The position numbers and the translations under genes were made by a program. Below the pieces are notes generated by a model, which saw only the letters and a list, made by a program, of their open reading frames with translations, ran no database searches and was not told the origin of the DNA. From the IMG/VR virus record IMGVR_UViG_3300014325_000028, positions 1 through 38,650 of that record: a DNA stretch of 38,650 bases; one strand, given 5' to 3'. Shown piece by piece: positions 24,321-30,927 of this stretch. Every line of letters begins with the position of its first letter. Position 1 is the stretch's first letter. This DNA is from a virus.

Positions 24321-25359
24321 ACTATTTTTATTCGCACTTATTTTATCAATTAACTCTTTCGCGCAGCCGATTTACAACTGGCAGGCTTTTTCTGATGGGC
24401 AAATCTACGATTTCATGTATGATTTGAACTCTAATGGGGTGTATAACTCTTCGTACAGGATTTTTCGAAGTGGAAAGATTCAATTCTTTCAAGACACCAC
24501 AGTCCTTAAATCGGCCAATAGCCTAAATACCTACGGGGTTCCAAATAACGTATTGTGGGGCGGAAGTGATGGCACTTTGTTCAGGAGTCACATCGATTCA
24601 CTTGCAAAAGGCGTAGATTATACTATGTTAAAGAACAAGCCTACTATTATTCCCACGTCCAGGTCTCTAACAATTAACGGAACTACACAGGATTTATCCA
24701 CGAATAGAACATGGGCATTAGTAACTTCTGATATAGGAGAAGGCACGAATCAATACTTTACCAACAGTCGTGCAAGATCTGCCATTAGCCTAACAACCAC
24801 TGGAACAACCGGGGCAGCTACTTATAATAGTTCGACGGGCGTGCTTAACATCCCCCAGTATACAGGAGGAACCGGAAGCGTTACTTCTGTGGGCCTAGCG
24901 TCTACCGATTTTTCAGTTTCGGGGTCACCTATAACCACCTCGGGTACATTTACCGCTAATTTAAACACGTCTGGCATAAGTGCCGGAACTTATAACTCGG
25001 CAACCTATAATTCAAAGGGTATAGCGACTGCTGGCGGCTCATTAGTTATAAGCGCACCCAGTGCGGGAAATAGCTTTACTTCAGGAACCGCATTTCAGCC
25101 TAATTCTAGCGGCTCGTGCTTTTTAAGTGTTCAATCCACCTTAAGCGGAATAGTGGGGGTAACCGGTACAGTAGTTGTATCTATGAGCGCCACACAGGGA
25201 GGCACATACACAACCGTTTCAACAACCAGGCTTTTAATTTCTGTTTCTCTTATAACTTCCGACATGGATAGTGGCGCAATTGCCGTTCCAGCTGGTTACT
25301 GGGTAAAAGTAACCCTATCCGGAGGCGTTACAGGAACTTACACGAAGTGGACTCTTTAA
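24307..25359 (+). CDS. Tail fibre protein with an N-terminal signal-peptide-like segment
   Basis: A 350-residue protein. The middle has typical tail-fibre phrases: DIGEGTNQYFTNSRARSAIS (about 140-160), GSVTSVGLASTDFSVSGSP (about 190-210) and SGISAGTYNSATYNSKGIAT. The C-terminal domain of about 100 residues is a compact beta-rich head. Residues 1-20 (MQTSKLFLFALILSINSFAQ) have the form of a Sec signal peptide, which is unusual for a virion fibre. The start overlaps the esterase by 14 bp and the next Met is near residue 37, so an N-terminal misassignment is possible. Confidence 0.75.
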   Translation: MQTSKLFLFALILSINSFAQPIYNWQAFSDGQIYDFMYDLNSNGVYNSSYRIFRSGKIQFFQDTTVLKSANSLNTYGVPNNVLWGGSDGTLFRSHIDSLAKGVDYTMLKNKPTIIPTSRSLTINGTTQDLSTNRTWALVTSDIGEGTNQYFTNSRARSAISLTTTGTTGAATYNSSTGVLNIPQYTGGTGSVTSVGLASTDFSVSGSPITTSGTFTANLNTSGISAGTYNSATYNSKGIATAGGSLVISAPSAGNSFTSGTAFQPNSSGSCFLSVQSTLSGIVGVTGTVVVSMSATQGGTYTTVSTTRLLISVSLITSDMDSGAIAVPAGYWVKVTLSGGVTGTYTKWTL

Positions 25360-25364
25360 TAACC

Positions 25365-25598
25365 ATGACTCCAGATCAGGAAAAAAAACTTGACAAAATC
25401 CACGAACTCCTGGCCGGCAGCCTGGAGAGCAAGGGTCTTGTGCATAAAGTAAACGAGATGGAGAAAGATGTTAAGGGTCTTAAAACGTATAAGGAAAAAG
25501 ACGAGAAACTAAAGAACAAAATTGCTGGGGGCGTGGTTATAGGCACCCCGCTGCTTACCGCCTTCTGGCACTATATATTGGGCAAAATAAGCCCTTGA
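25365..25598 (+). CDS. Holin-like protein (coiled coil plus one membrane segment)
   Basis: I start at ATG 25365 (77 residues), 5 bp after the fibre stop; a GTG at 25347 would overlap the fibre gene. Residues 1-50 are charged and helical (EKKLDKIHELLAGSLESKG, VNEMEKDVKGLKT), and residues about 55-75 form one hydrophobic helix (IAGGVVIGTPLLTAFWHYIL). This arrangement and the place at the end of the late operon fit holin-like or tail-anchored lysis proteins of phages. No endolysin is adjacent. A small membrane-anchored virion protein is the alternative. Confidence 0.5.
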   Translation: MTPDQEKKLDKIHELLAGSLESKGLVHKVNEMEKDVKGLKTYKEKDEKLKNKIAGGVVIGTPLLTAFWHYILGKISP

Positions 25599-25621
25599 TT
25601 ACCAAATCCCCCAAACCTCAA

Positions 25622-25637
25622 TCCGAATTATTTCCGA
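25622..25637. repeat. Att-region repeat, copy 1
   Basis: TCCGAATTATTTCCGA, a direct repeat of TTCCGA-type units about one helical turn apart. Related copies lie at 25819 (15 of 16 identical) and 28507 (15 of 16). Location beside the integrase suggests an Int or Xis binding site. Confidence 0.45.
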
Positions 25638-25647
25638 GCAAAAATTG

Positions 25648-25693
25648 AAAATCCTCGTAACTAGCTGGTTTAAAGGCTGATTACAAGGATTTT
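25648..25693. repeat. 8-bp inverted repeat after late operon
   Basis: AAAATCCT (25648-25655) and AGGATTTT (25686-25693) can pair around 30 nt, followed by one more T. It could be a weak end to late transcription or part of the attachment region. The surrounding 25599-25843 gap is otherwise A/T-rich without a gene. Confidence 0.35.
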
Positions 25694-25773
25694 TAGTGGT
25701 AACGGAGGGAATGCAGACAACTGCCTGTATTTCAATATATTACAAATTTCCGTACCACCATTTAACATAATAG

Positions 25774-25792
25774 TTGCCACTTTTTGCCACTT
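25774..25792. repeat. Tandem TTGCCACTT upstream of integrase
   Basis: TTGCCACTT occurs at 25774-25782 and 25784-25792, spaced 10 bp. Direct repeats of helical-turn spacing before a tyrosine recombinase gene are typical of arm-type sites; not proved. Confidence 0.4.
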
Positions 25793-25818
25793 GTTGAAAC
25801 CAATTGGTACCTTCGTTT

Positions 25819-25834
25819 TCCGAATTAATTCCGA
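25819..25834. repeat. Att-region repeat, copy 2
   Basis: TCCGAATTAATTCCGA, directly upstream of the integrase start at 25844. See copies at 25622 and 28507. Confidence 0.45.
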
Positions 25835-25843
25835 CTTGATAGC

Positions 25844-27049
25844 ATGACGATCCGGCCAATTATTGACAAAACCAAGCCCTTGTCTGATGGGCTTTACACG
25901 ATTAGCATTTACTTTTATAAGGACGGCAAGAAAAGGGTGGTGAAAACCGAGCATCGGATAAGGCCCGAGTTTTGGGCTAATGGCGCCGTGCACAAATCTT
26001 ACGCTGCGCACGAGTACCTTAACTCGCATTTAAAGAAGCTTTGCCTCGAGTACGAATCGAGATACCTGAAAAATCCGGGTATGAGTTTAGACGAGCTTAT
26101 AAACGGGAAGGACGAGGTGGTAGTGATAAAGCCAAACCTAAGGGAGTTTTTGCAGATGCAGCTTCAGTACCTGGATTCTGGGAGAACAGTTTCCAGCGCG
26201 GGGCAGCCTTATTCCCCTCATTTTATAAAGTCGATAAAACACTCTATAGCCCGAATACAGGAGTACATCACCAATGAAGATTTTAAGGACGTAAACGAGG
26301 AGTTTTACCACGGGTTTGTAAACTACCTTAGAAATGAGAGGAACTACAACGAGAACTCCCTGGGCAGGGTGGTAAAGGCCTTAAAGCGCCTTATGAGGAC
26401 GGCAAGGAGAAAGGGGCTGCATGATAACTTCGCTTACGAAGAGTTCGCCACAAGGAGCCAGGAGTCTTATGGAATAGCCTTATCGGAACAGGAGATCGAG
26501 CAGATGTTCTCTTGTGTTTTACCAAGGGCCCAGGAAGCCGAGAGAGACCGGTGGTACGTGGCCTATAATTTCTTACTGAGGTTCACAGATAGCATCACTA
26601 TTGACGAGAGAGATTTAGTTAAAGAAAAAGGCAAATGGTATTTGAGCACCATTCCCAGCAAGACTAAGGATAGGGTAATCATTCCGCTGCTGCCAAGGAC
26701 TTATGATATACTGAAAAAGTACAATTTCAAATTCCCACACAGCAGCAACCAGGATAGCAACTACAAAATTAAGGAAGTGGGTAGGAGAGCCGGGCTAACA
26801 GAACTGATTACCCTAACCGAGCAGAGGAAAGGAAAACTGGAGAAAAAGCAGGTGCCTAAGTACAAGTTGATCACGACGCACACCGCTAGGCGCTCGATGG
26901 CTACGAATCTTTGGCACAACGGGTTTGATATAAAACAGATCCAGCTAATGGGAGGGTGGAGAAGTTTAACTAGCTTGCAAAAGTACCTTAAGGTTGATAA
27001 AATGGACAACGCCAGGAAGGCTGCGGAGCATCCGTTCTTTAGTAGGTAG
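25844..27049 (+). CDS. int: Tyrosine recombinase (phage integrase)
   Basis: A 401-residue protein of typical length. The N-terminal arm domain (ISIYFYKDGKKRVVKTEHRI) is the kind found in Bacteroidota integrases, followed by an SAM-like core-binding domain (about 105-215) and the catalytic domain. The active-site set is complete: Arg246 (LLRFTD), Lys273 (SKTKDR), His346 and Arg349 (HTARR), Trp372 (GGWRS) and the nucleophile Tyr381 (YLKV). It should integrate and excise the phage. Phage genes lie on both sides, so the attP site is probably close by. It is convergent with the gene at 27052, 2 bp apart. Confidence 0.93.
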   Translation: MTIRPIIDKTKPLSDGLYTISIYFYKDGKKRVVKTEHRIRPEFWANGAVHKSYAAHEYLNSHLKKLCLEYESRYLKNPGMSLDELINGKDEVVVIKPNLREFLQMQLQYLDSGRTVSSAGQPYSPHFIKSIKHSIARIQEYITNEDFKDVNEEFYHGFVNYLRNERNYNENSLGRVVKALKRLMRTARRKGLHDNFAYEEFATRSQESYGIALSEQEIEQMFSCVLPRAQEAERDRWYVAYNFLLRFTDSITIDERDLVKEKGKWYLSTIPSKTKDRVIIPLLPRTYDILKKYNFKFPHSSNQDSNYKIKEVGRRAGLTELITLTEQRKGKLEKKQVPKYKLITTHTARRSMATNLWHNGFDIKQIQLMGGWRSLTSLQKYLKVDKMDNARKAAEHPFFSR

Positions 27050-27051
27050 CC

Positions 27052-27342
27052 TTACGCGTCTCCTTTTTGTGGCGAAGAGAACGGCTGTTGGTTATGGAAG
27101 ATGTCGCTGTAGCTGGTGACCGTGTTGATCTTTTGAATTTCTGACTTTAGGTCGTCTAATTTAAAGTCAACCTTGCCGAAGCCGGTCGTGGTATTGCCTT
27201 CTAGAGCATTTATTTTTGCATCAAGGACGTTGATCTTTTTCTCAATTACGTTTAGGTGGCTTGAAACCTGCTCAAATACGCTCAGCACGGTGTTATTTAC
27301 CGCCTTTACGTGATTAGCCAAAAAATCGAATTTGTTTTTCAA
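27052..27342 (-). CDS. Small coiled-coil protein
   Basis: A 96-residue protein made of heptad-like repeats (LNVIEKKINVLDAKINALEG, then KLDDLKSEIQKI), so a long coiled coil is expected. The C-terminal 25 residues are polar and probably disordered. It lies 22 bp after the retropepsin gene on the same strand. Such proteins sometimes scaffold or inhibit partners; the role here is unknown. Confidence 0.7.
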   Translation of the reverse strand: MKNKFDFLANHVKAVNNTVLSVFEQVSSHLNVIEKKINVLDAKINALEGNTTTGFGKVDFKLDDLKSEIQKINTVTSYSDIFHNQQPFSSPQKGDA

Positions 27343-27364
27343 TTCGCTTATAATTTCATATAGT

Positions 27365-27793
27365 CTATAGGTGAAGCTGGTATGAGTTATTCCAGCCGTT
27401 GTAGATAAGGGTGCATTCCCTCAGAATGTCTCTACCCAATAATGCAGAGTAGGGTTGGTTCGTTAGCTTTGCCTCAAGTACTTGTACCTGGATCCCCATG
27501 TGCTTTGCTAAAGGCAAAACAACGCTAACATCATAAGCCGCCTGTAAATCTTCTCCTCCAGCAGTTTGAACTTTTTTGGCGTCAAATGACACCAACTCCA
27601 ATTCCTTTGCCACAGAACTATCAATGCAAGTACACGTTGCGCCAGTATCAATTAAGGCCAAGACCTTTTTCTGGGGTATTTTTTTGCCTTGTTTGTGCAG
27701 AGCCTCCACAACGGATTTTGGGGGCAGAATTAGTAATTCTATGGTCGGGCCATGGAAAATTAAGTTTGGAGAAATAAACTGCTGTATCGGCAT
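27365..27793 (-). CDS. Retropepsin-like aspartic protease
   Basis: A 142-residue protein with the retropepsin signature: ALIDTGATCT (catalytic Asp49, Thr50, Gly51), a flap-like region around TAGGEDLQAAY, and the second conserved segment ALLGRDIL (Gly120-Arg121-Asp122). Such single-domain enzymes act as dimers. There is no signal peptide, so it is cytosolic. It overlaps the stop of its partner gene by one base (TAATG) and is followed by a coiled-coil gene. Its place beside the integrase, away from virion genes, argues against a prohead protease. The substrate could be the small partner; this is inference. Confidence 0.8.
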   Translation of the reverse strand: MPIQQFISPNLIFHGPTIELLILPPKSVVEALHKQGKKIPQKKVLALIDTGATCTCIDSSVAKELELVSFDAKKVQTAGGEDLQAAYDVSVVLPLAKHMGIQVQVLEAKLTNQPYSALLGRDILRECTLIYNGWNNSYQLHL

Positions 27794-28038
27794 TATGCAA
27801 ACTGTATGTGCCTGCTAAAGTTTATTATATTAGCGGGGTCATCTAAATCTTCCTGTATGTTTCTCACAAGAAAAGGCACGTTCCCGTAAGTTTCTACGCC
27901 TGCTTTTAGGGCATCTCCACGGTCATTCCAAACTCCAAGCACTTCGTCGCCCTTAATAACGACAAAGCCGCCGGTAGGGTTGTCTTTTAGTAGCGTTCCT
28001 TGAATCTCCTTGAATTTATCGAACTCCTTGTTTAACAT
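27793..28038 (-). CDS. Small partner of the retropepsin (DUF5678-like)
   Basis: I start at ATG 28038 (81 residues), 4 nt past a TACTTTTG box; the longer frame from 28065 would begin in the terminator. The protein has an N-terminal charged helix (NKEFDKFKEIQGTLL), a strand pair (GGFVVIKGDEVLGVW) and a helix with GD-ALKAGVETYG before PFLVRNI. This matches, by eye, the small proteins often encoded next to retropepsin-like genes in bacteria. Its stop and the protease start share one base, so the two are co-translated. It might be substrate, inhibitor or activator of the protease. No function is known to me. Confidence 0.65.
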   Translation of the reverse strand: MLNKEFDKFKEIQGTLLKDNPTGGFVVIKGDEVLGVWNDRGDALKAGVETYGNVPFLVRNIQEDLDDPANIINFSRHIQFA

Positions 28039-28042
28039 ATAA

Positions 28043-28050
28043 CAAAAGTA
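28043..28050 (-). promoter_or_regulatory. -7 box for the retropepsin pair
   Basis: On the minus strand TACTTTTG ends 4 nt before ATG 28038, implying a leaderless or nearly leaderless mRNA. No clear TTTG at the usual -33 distance; that position falls in the U tract of the terminator. Confidence 0.5.
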
Positions 28051-28065
28051 CGAAAAAAGTACCAA

Positions 28066-28096
28066 AAAGAAAAGCCCCTCACCGGGGCTTTTCTTT
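28066..28096 (-). terminator. Strong intrinsic terminator
   Basis: A perfect 13-bp stem (AAAGAAAAGCCCC / GGGGCTTTTCTTT) with a 5-nt loop, followed on the minus strand by further U-rich sequence. It begins within the stop codon of the 58-residue gene and insulates it from the retropepsin pair. Its symmetry may let it work on both strands. Confidence 0.85.
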
Positions 28097-28272
28097 CAGT
28101 TGAAGTGGATGCGGTACTTGTCGTTCCTGATCCGCTCGAGCTCCTCCTTGAGCTCTTTGATGGTTTGCTTTTGAACTTCGATGAGTTGCTTTTTCACTTG
28201 GTTCATCTCCTGCAAGAGTGAGATGCGTGAGTTTTCGCCATTCGGCGAGTTGGTGTCCCAGGATTGTGTCAT
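28096..28272 (-). CDS. 58-residue coiled-coil protein under a structured leader
   Basis: Reads from ATG 28272 to TGA 28098-28096. The first 17 residues (MTQSWDTNSPNGENSRI) are polar. The rest is a strong heptad coiled coil (LLQEMNQVKKQLIEVQKQ, then IKELKEELERIRN). A longer frame in another phase (28079-28396) runs through the leader and gives a compositionally odd protein, so I reject it. The gene has its own promoter, a 148-nt leader with a three-way-junction-like fold, and its own terminator. The first codons are complementary to a segment in the leader, so translation is probably switched. Function unknown. Confidence 0.65.
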   Translation of the reverse strand: MTQSWDTNSPNGENSRISLLQEMNQVKKQLIEVQKQTIKELKEELERIRNDKYRIHFN

Positions 28273-28297
28273 TTTGGGGAGTGTTGGTTAAAAAATA

Positions 28298-28368
28298 GGC
28301 CAGGTCGCTGACACAATCCTTATGCTGGGCATAACGAAAATTCGGGACTTGCACCCGTACGCCTGGCC
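28298..28368 (-). ncRNA. Structured 5' leader element (riboswitch-like candidate)
   Basis: On the minus strand a 71-nt element is closed by GGCCAGG/CCTGGCC (7 bp, 28368-28362 with 28304-28298) and contains two hairpins: CGGG-TGCAAGT-CCCG (28357-28343, a T-loop-like loop) and TTATGC-CCA-GCATAA (28334-28320). Between the second hairpin and the closing strand lies GGATTGTGTC (28319-28310), perfectly complementary to GACACAATCC (28270-28261), which begins at the last base of the start codon. A poly-U tract follows the closing stem. This fits a switch between a closed junction and a form that hides the start region. No known riboswitch class is recognised. Confidence 0.6.
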
Positions 28369-28420
28369 GTTTCTTTAAATTTTTTTGATACCCCATTTGT
28401 AATAAGAAATTGTGTCATTA

Positions 28421-28452
28421 CAAATATAGCACAAAGAATTACGAAAACAAAA
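28421..28452 (-). promoter_or_regulatory. Promoter of the structured-leader unit
   Basis: On the minus strand TTTTG (28452-28448), 19 nt, TATATTTG (28428-28421): an exact match. The transcript would begin near ATGACACAATT (28418-28408), itself a near copy of the gene start. Confidence 0.8.
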
Positions 28453-28506
28453 TTAATTTAAAAGGAAAATAGCCCTCCATTGTCTGGAGCGCGTATCATT
28501 TCCTTT

Positions 28507-28522
28507 TCCGGATTATTTCCGA
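28507..28522. repeat. Att-region repeat, copy 3
   Basis: TCCGGATTATTTCCGA, 15 of 16 identical to the copy at 25622. Copies 2 and 3 flank the 2.7-kb stretch holding integrase, coiled-coil protein, retropepsin pair and structured-leader unit. Confidence 0.4.
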
Positions 28523-28530
28523 TTGCCGGT

Positions 28531-29280
28531 TTACAGGGTGGCATAGAATAGCGCTGCCCAGCCCAAGGACATTAAAAGACCCAAAATCAATGCCGCAATT
28601 GCGAGCCCCTTACCCCTATACGCTTCTTTGTTTCTATTTATGCTATAAAGCGCAATTGACGCGAACACTACTGAAAGAATACCCGTCGCAATTCCAATTC
28701 CAAAATAAACGGCCCCTATTGATGAAAATAAGGCCAATACAAAGGCGGCAACAGCTAATCCATTCATTTTCTTTGCTCCCGATGGGCTGTCTTGGTGTGA
28801 AATTTCTGTTTTAGGTTCTTTAACAGGAATCGTATTGATTATATCTTTAGTCCCATTAGGGTACCGGATCATAAAAACTTCTTTTTTTGATATACTAATA
28901 GTGGGGCCTGATTGATTTTCGCATTTTTTGTACTTAACTTCTGTTAGCGTTATTTCTGTTACCTTCCCCTTTATCTCGTCTCCATTCTTAAGAATTATTA
29001 TGTCGCAATCCTCGATTACAAAATTATCTACTCTATTTTCAACGGTCAAGTATTCTTTTGTTAAGATGTAGTCGCCATCTCTATTTGACCCAGCCGTTGA
29101 TGCGGCAACCACCATTGGCTCCTCCGTATAATATGTTGGCCGTGAATCTGGGGCTTGTTTTGTTTTAGTAGTCGAATTGTGCTTTTGAACATAAAATCCA
29201 CGAAAGTAATGCCTCTTTTGAATGGAGCAGGAAGTCAAGATAACTGAAACAAGTACAAGTGATAAACCGTATTTTTTCAT
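28531..29280 (-). CDS. Lipoprotein with C-terminal DUF4190-like membrane domain
   Basis: A 249-residue protein. The N-terminus has a lipoprotein signal (lipobox LTSC, Cys18) followed by RHYFRGFYVQKH, a phrase common in Bacteroidota proteins. Residues about 95-150 (IIILKNGDEIKGKVTEI, then KKEVFMIRYPNGTKDI) match a small domain of Bacteroidota envelope proteins. The C-terminal 75 residues contain three hydrophobic helices in the order seen in DUF4190-like domains (GLAVAAFVLALFSS, GKGLAIAALILGLL). It follows the other lipoprotein by 12 bp. This is a host-type gene carried by the phage, so a lysogenic-conversion function is likely; role unknown. Confidence 0.75.
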   Translation of the reverse strand: MKKYGLSLVLVSVILTSCSIQKRHYFRGFYVQKHNSTTKTKQAPDSRPTYYTEEPMVVAASTAGSNRDGDYILTKEYLTVENRVDNFVIEDCDIIILKNGDEIKGKVTEITLTEVKYKKCENQSGPTISISKKEVFMIRYPNGTKDIINTIPVKEPKTEISHQDSPSGAKKMNGLAVAAFVLALFSSIGAVYFGIGIATGILSVVFASIALYSINRNKEAYRGKGLAIAALILGLLMSLGWAALFYATL

Positions 29281-29292
29281 AAAAAATTTGTA

Positions 29293-30000
29293 TTAATTTG
29301 CCACTATAATTTTATGTTCTGCTATTTGATAACTTTTAAATAAATATGTTGTTCCGTTAACTATTTTGGTGCTATAATTAACAGAGGTAATAATAACAGT
29401 TCCAGAGCAATTTGCCAAGTGTGCCGATGGAATTGTAAGCATAGATGGGATATTGGGCACTCCGTATGAAACTGTATTAAAGTAATTGTTTGAGAATCCG
29501 TAATAGGTCTGTATAAATATAGAATCAGAATAGGGTGTCGTATAGTTAAACGAGTAGTCATGTCCCTTATGTGCAGTATCGGGGGAAATTATTTTGACAA
29601 TTTCCGGAATAGGGTTTGCCGTGTATGTACCAGAAGATATACCTTTCGTTGCATCTCCCAAAACTTTCCAAGATGGCGATCCAGACATTGGCAAGAATCC
29701 CTGTATATTATACGTTACTGGATATCCTGGAGTAGGAACTTCGTAACTAGCAGAATCACCATTTACCAAAACTAGTGTCGTTCCAATTAGTCCGTATCCA
29801 CCTAAAAAAAATGAACAATGAGATCTCTGGTTATGCCCAACGGTATCGTTATAGTTGAACTGGGTGTAATTTCCGACATGGAACTCCCCTTTTATGGTGC
29901 TAGGGGGCGGCGTGGTGCTATTAGAGCTTTGAGAGGGTGGAGGGGAGGTCTTTTGGCAGGCCACCAGGGCCAGGGCTAAGAGGAACAGGGTGTGTTTCAT
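29293..30000 (-). CDS. Secreted lipoprotein, first gene of accessory pair
   Basis: I start at ATG 30000 (MKHTLFLLALALVACQK; 235 residues) because the lipobox LVAC and the promoter 8 nt upstream fit this start better than the longer frame. The Cys is followed by a Pro/Ser/Thr linker of about 30 residues and then a beta-sandwich-like body with Tyr, Asn and Ser repeats (FNYTTPYSDSIFIQTYYGFS). There is no enzyme motif. Surface lipoproteins in temperate phages can block superinfection or change host surface properties; this is inference. Confidence 0.7.
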   Translation of the reverse strand: MKHTLFLLALALVACQKTSPPPSQSSNSTTPPPSTIKGEFHVGNYTQFNYNDTVGHNQRSHCSFFLGGYGLIGTTLVLVNGDSASYEVPTPGYPVTYNIQGFLPMSGSPSWKVLGDATKGISSGTYTANPIPEIVKIISPDTAHKGHDYSFNYTTPYSDSIFIQTYYGFSNNYFNTVSYGVPNIPSMLTIPSAHLANCSGTVIITSVNYSTKIVNGTTYLFKSYQIAEHKIIVAN

Positions 30001-30007
30001 AGTATAG

Positions 30008-30039
30008 TAAATGTAGGCTTTTTTTGAACGCAAACCAAA
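30008..30039 (-). promoter_or_regulatory. Promoter for lipoprotein pair
   Basis: On the minus strand TTTG (30039-30036), 20 nt, TACATTTA (30015-30008), one base from TAnnTTTG. A short leader leads to ATG 30000. Confidence 0.55.
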
Positions 30040-30064
30040 TATTTATTTTTAGGGTAATTAGCGC

Positions 30065-30072
30065 TATATTTG
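30065..30072 (+). promoter_or_regulatory. -7 box before short gene at 30078
   Basis: TATATTTG ends 5 nt before ATG 30078, so the mRNA would be leaderless. The -33 region is only T-rich. Confidence 0.4.
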
Positions 30073-30077
30073 TGGTA

Positions 30078-30269
30078 ATGCAAATAGAGGAATTAAATGA
30101 CCGCGAAGATGTTTTAGAAGTGGAGAAATTCGGCAAGAAAGAGGTATACGAGGCTAGTTCAGGCCACCTATATTATCCACTACCCCACGAAGAATTTCTT
30201 CATCAGACAAAGACCGAAGCGCCAAACTTAAGCCCGAATCTGATAAAATTCGCTTCTCCAATTCAATAA
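30078..30269 (+). CDS. Possible small acidic protein (weak)
   Basis: A 63-codon frame from ATG 30078 (MQIEELNDREDVLEVEKFGK). The first 26 residues look protein-like, but from 30154 the frame runs over the 3' end of the convergent 132-residue gene (116 bp overlap). Support comes from the near-consensus box 5 nt upstream. It might be a real leaderless gene or chance. Confidence 0.35.
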   Translation: MQIEELNDREDVLEVEKFGKKEVYEASSGHLYYPLPHEEFLHQTKTEAPNLSPNLIKFASPIQ

Positions 30270-30552
30270 TTGAAGTATTTATAACGCATTTTAAAAGAAA
30301 CAGTTTTTCGTCCTGGAGGAGCTGCCCGGTTTTTTTGTTTACAGTAATAATTGCTTTTATTTTTATGTAGCAGCGCGGCTGTAGACTCTGGCTTATATTT
30401 ATTGTGTGATTAATAGCTACACGTAAGGGGGTTATGATATGGGCGAAATCATAATAGTGGCTGTCCCAAGCCTTTATACCCTGTTTAATCGAAAAATACT
30501 TATAGTCAACTACTGCATAATTAGCTAAAATATCATTTTGTTCAAATTCCAT
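30154..30552 (-). CDS. Hypothetical protein downstream of HTH regulator
   Basis: A 132-residue protein beginning MEFEQNDILANYAVVDYKYF, with alternating strands and a C-terminal helical part (IIELEKRILSDSGLSLALRS). There is no known motif. It lies 18 bp after the HTH gene (30571-30906) and is probably co-transcribed, so it may belong to lysogeny control or immunity. Function unknown. Confidence 0.7.
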   Translation of the reverse strand: MEFEQNDILANYAVVDYKYFSIKQGIKAWDSHYYDFAHIITPLRVAINHTINISQSLQPRCYIKIKAIITVNKKTGQLLQDEKLFLLKCVINTSIIELEKRILSDSGLSLALRSLSDEEILRGVVDNIGGLN

Positions 30553-30570
30553 AATGTTTGGTTTTATTCG

Positions 30571-30906
30571 TTATTTCCTTCCCTTTTTTAACAGTTCTAT
30601 TTGTGCCCTAAGAGACACTATAAGATCATCCTTGGCCCGGATATTCTCTCTCAATAGGCTAACCTCACTTTGGCTTTCTGGGGATTCTATGTCCCCTCCT
30701 CCAAGAATAAGCGCCCTGGCATTGACATCCTTATATTTCTTTAGGATCGCCTGTAAAATATCTACGGAAACCCCTGTTTTCTCCCCCAAAATATTGTAGA
30801 TCCGCTGGGTTTGCTCCATGCCTAAATCTATGGCGAATTTATTGGCGGAGATGCCCTTCCTTTTTATAAGCTCCTTTATCCTTTTATTTATTCTGTAATC
30901 TGCCAT
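30571..30906 (-). CDS. HTH regulator with C-terminal coiled coil (repressor-type)
   Basis: A 111-residue protein. Residues 1-65 form an XRE-like helix-turn-helix: RIKELIKRKGISANKFAIDL, then GMEQTQRIYNILGEKTGVSV. Residues about 80-111 form a coiled coil (LLRENIRAKDDLIVSLRAQI), so it is probably an oligomer. It has no S24 peptidase domain, so induction cannot rest on RecA-stimulated self-cleavage. It is divergent from a small plus gene at 30956, and a variant of the late-control palindrome (30928-30945) lies between them. This layout is that of a phage repressor/anti-repressor switch. Confidence 0.8.
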   Translation of the reverse strand: MADYRINKRIKELIKRKGISANKFAIDLGMEQTQRIYNILGEKTGVSVDILQAILKKYKDVNARALILGGGDIESPESQSEVSLLRENIRAKDDLIVSLRAQIELLKKGRK

Positions 30907-30927
30907 TTTAAAACATATTTGTTGTTA

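Noticed and set aside
28298-28368. A tRNA gene suggested by the T-loop-like hairpin
   Set aside because: No D-arm, no anticodon arm and no acceptor strand follow the hairpin; the closing stem is placed as in a junction RNA.
28079-28396. 105-codon minus frame across the switch-like leader
   Set aside because: Low-quality composition, and it reads through the structured leader. The 58-codon frame inside it has a coiled coil and a proper terminator.
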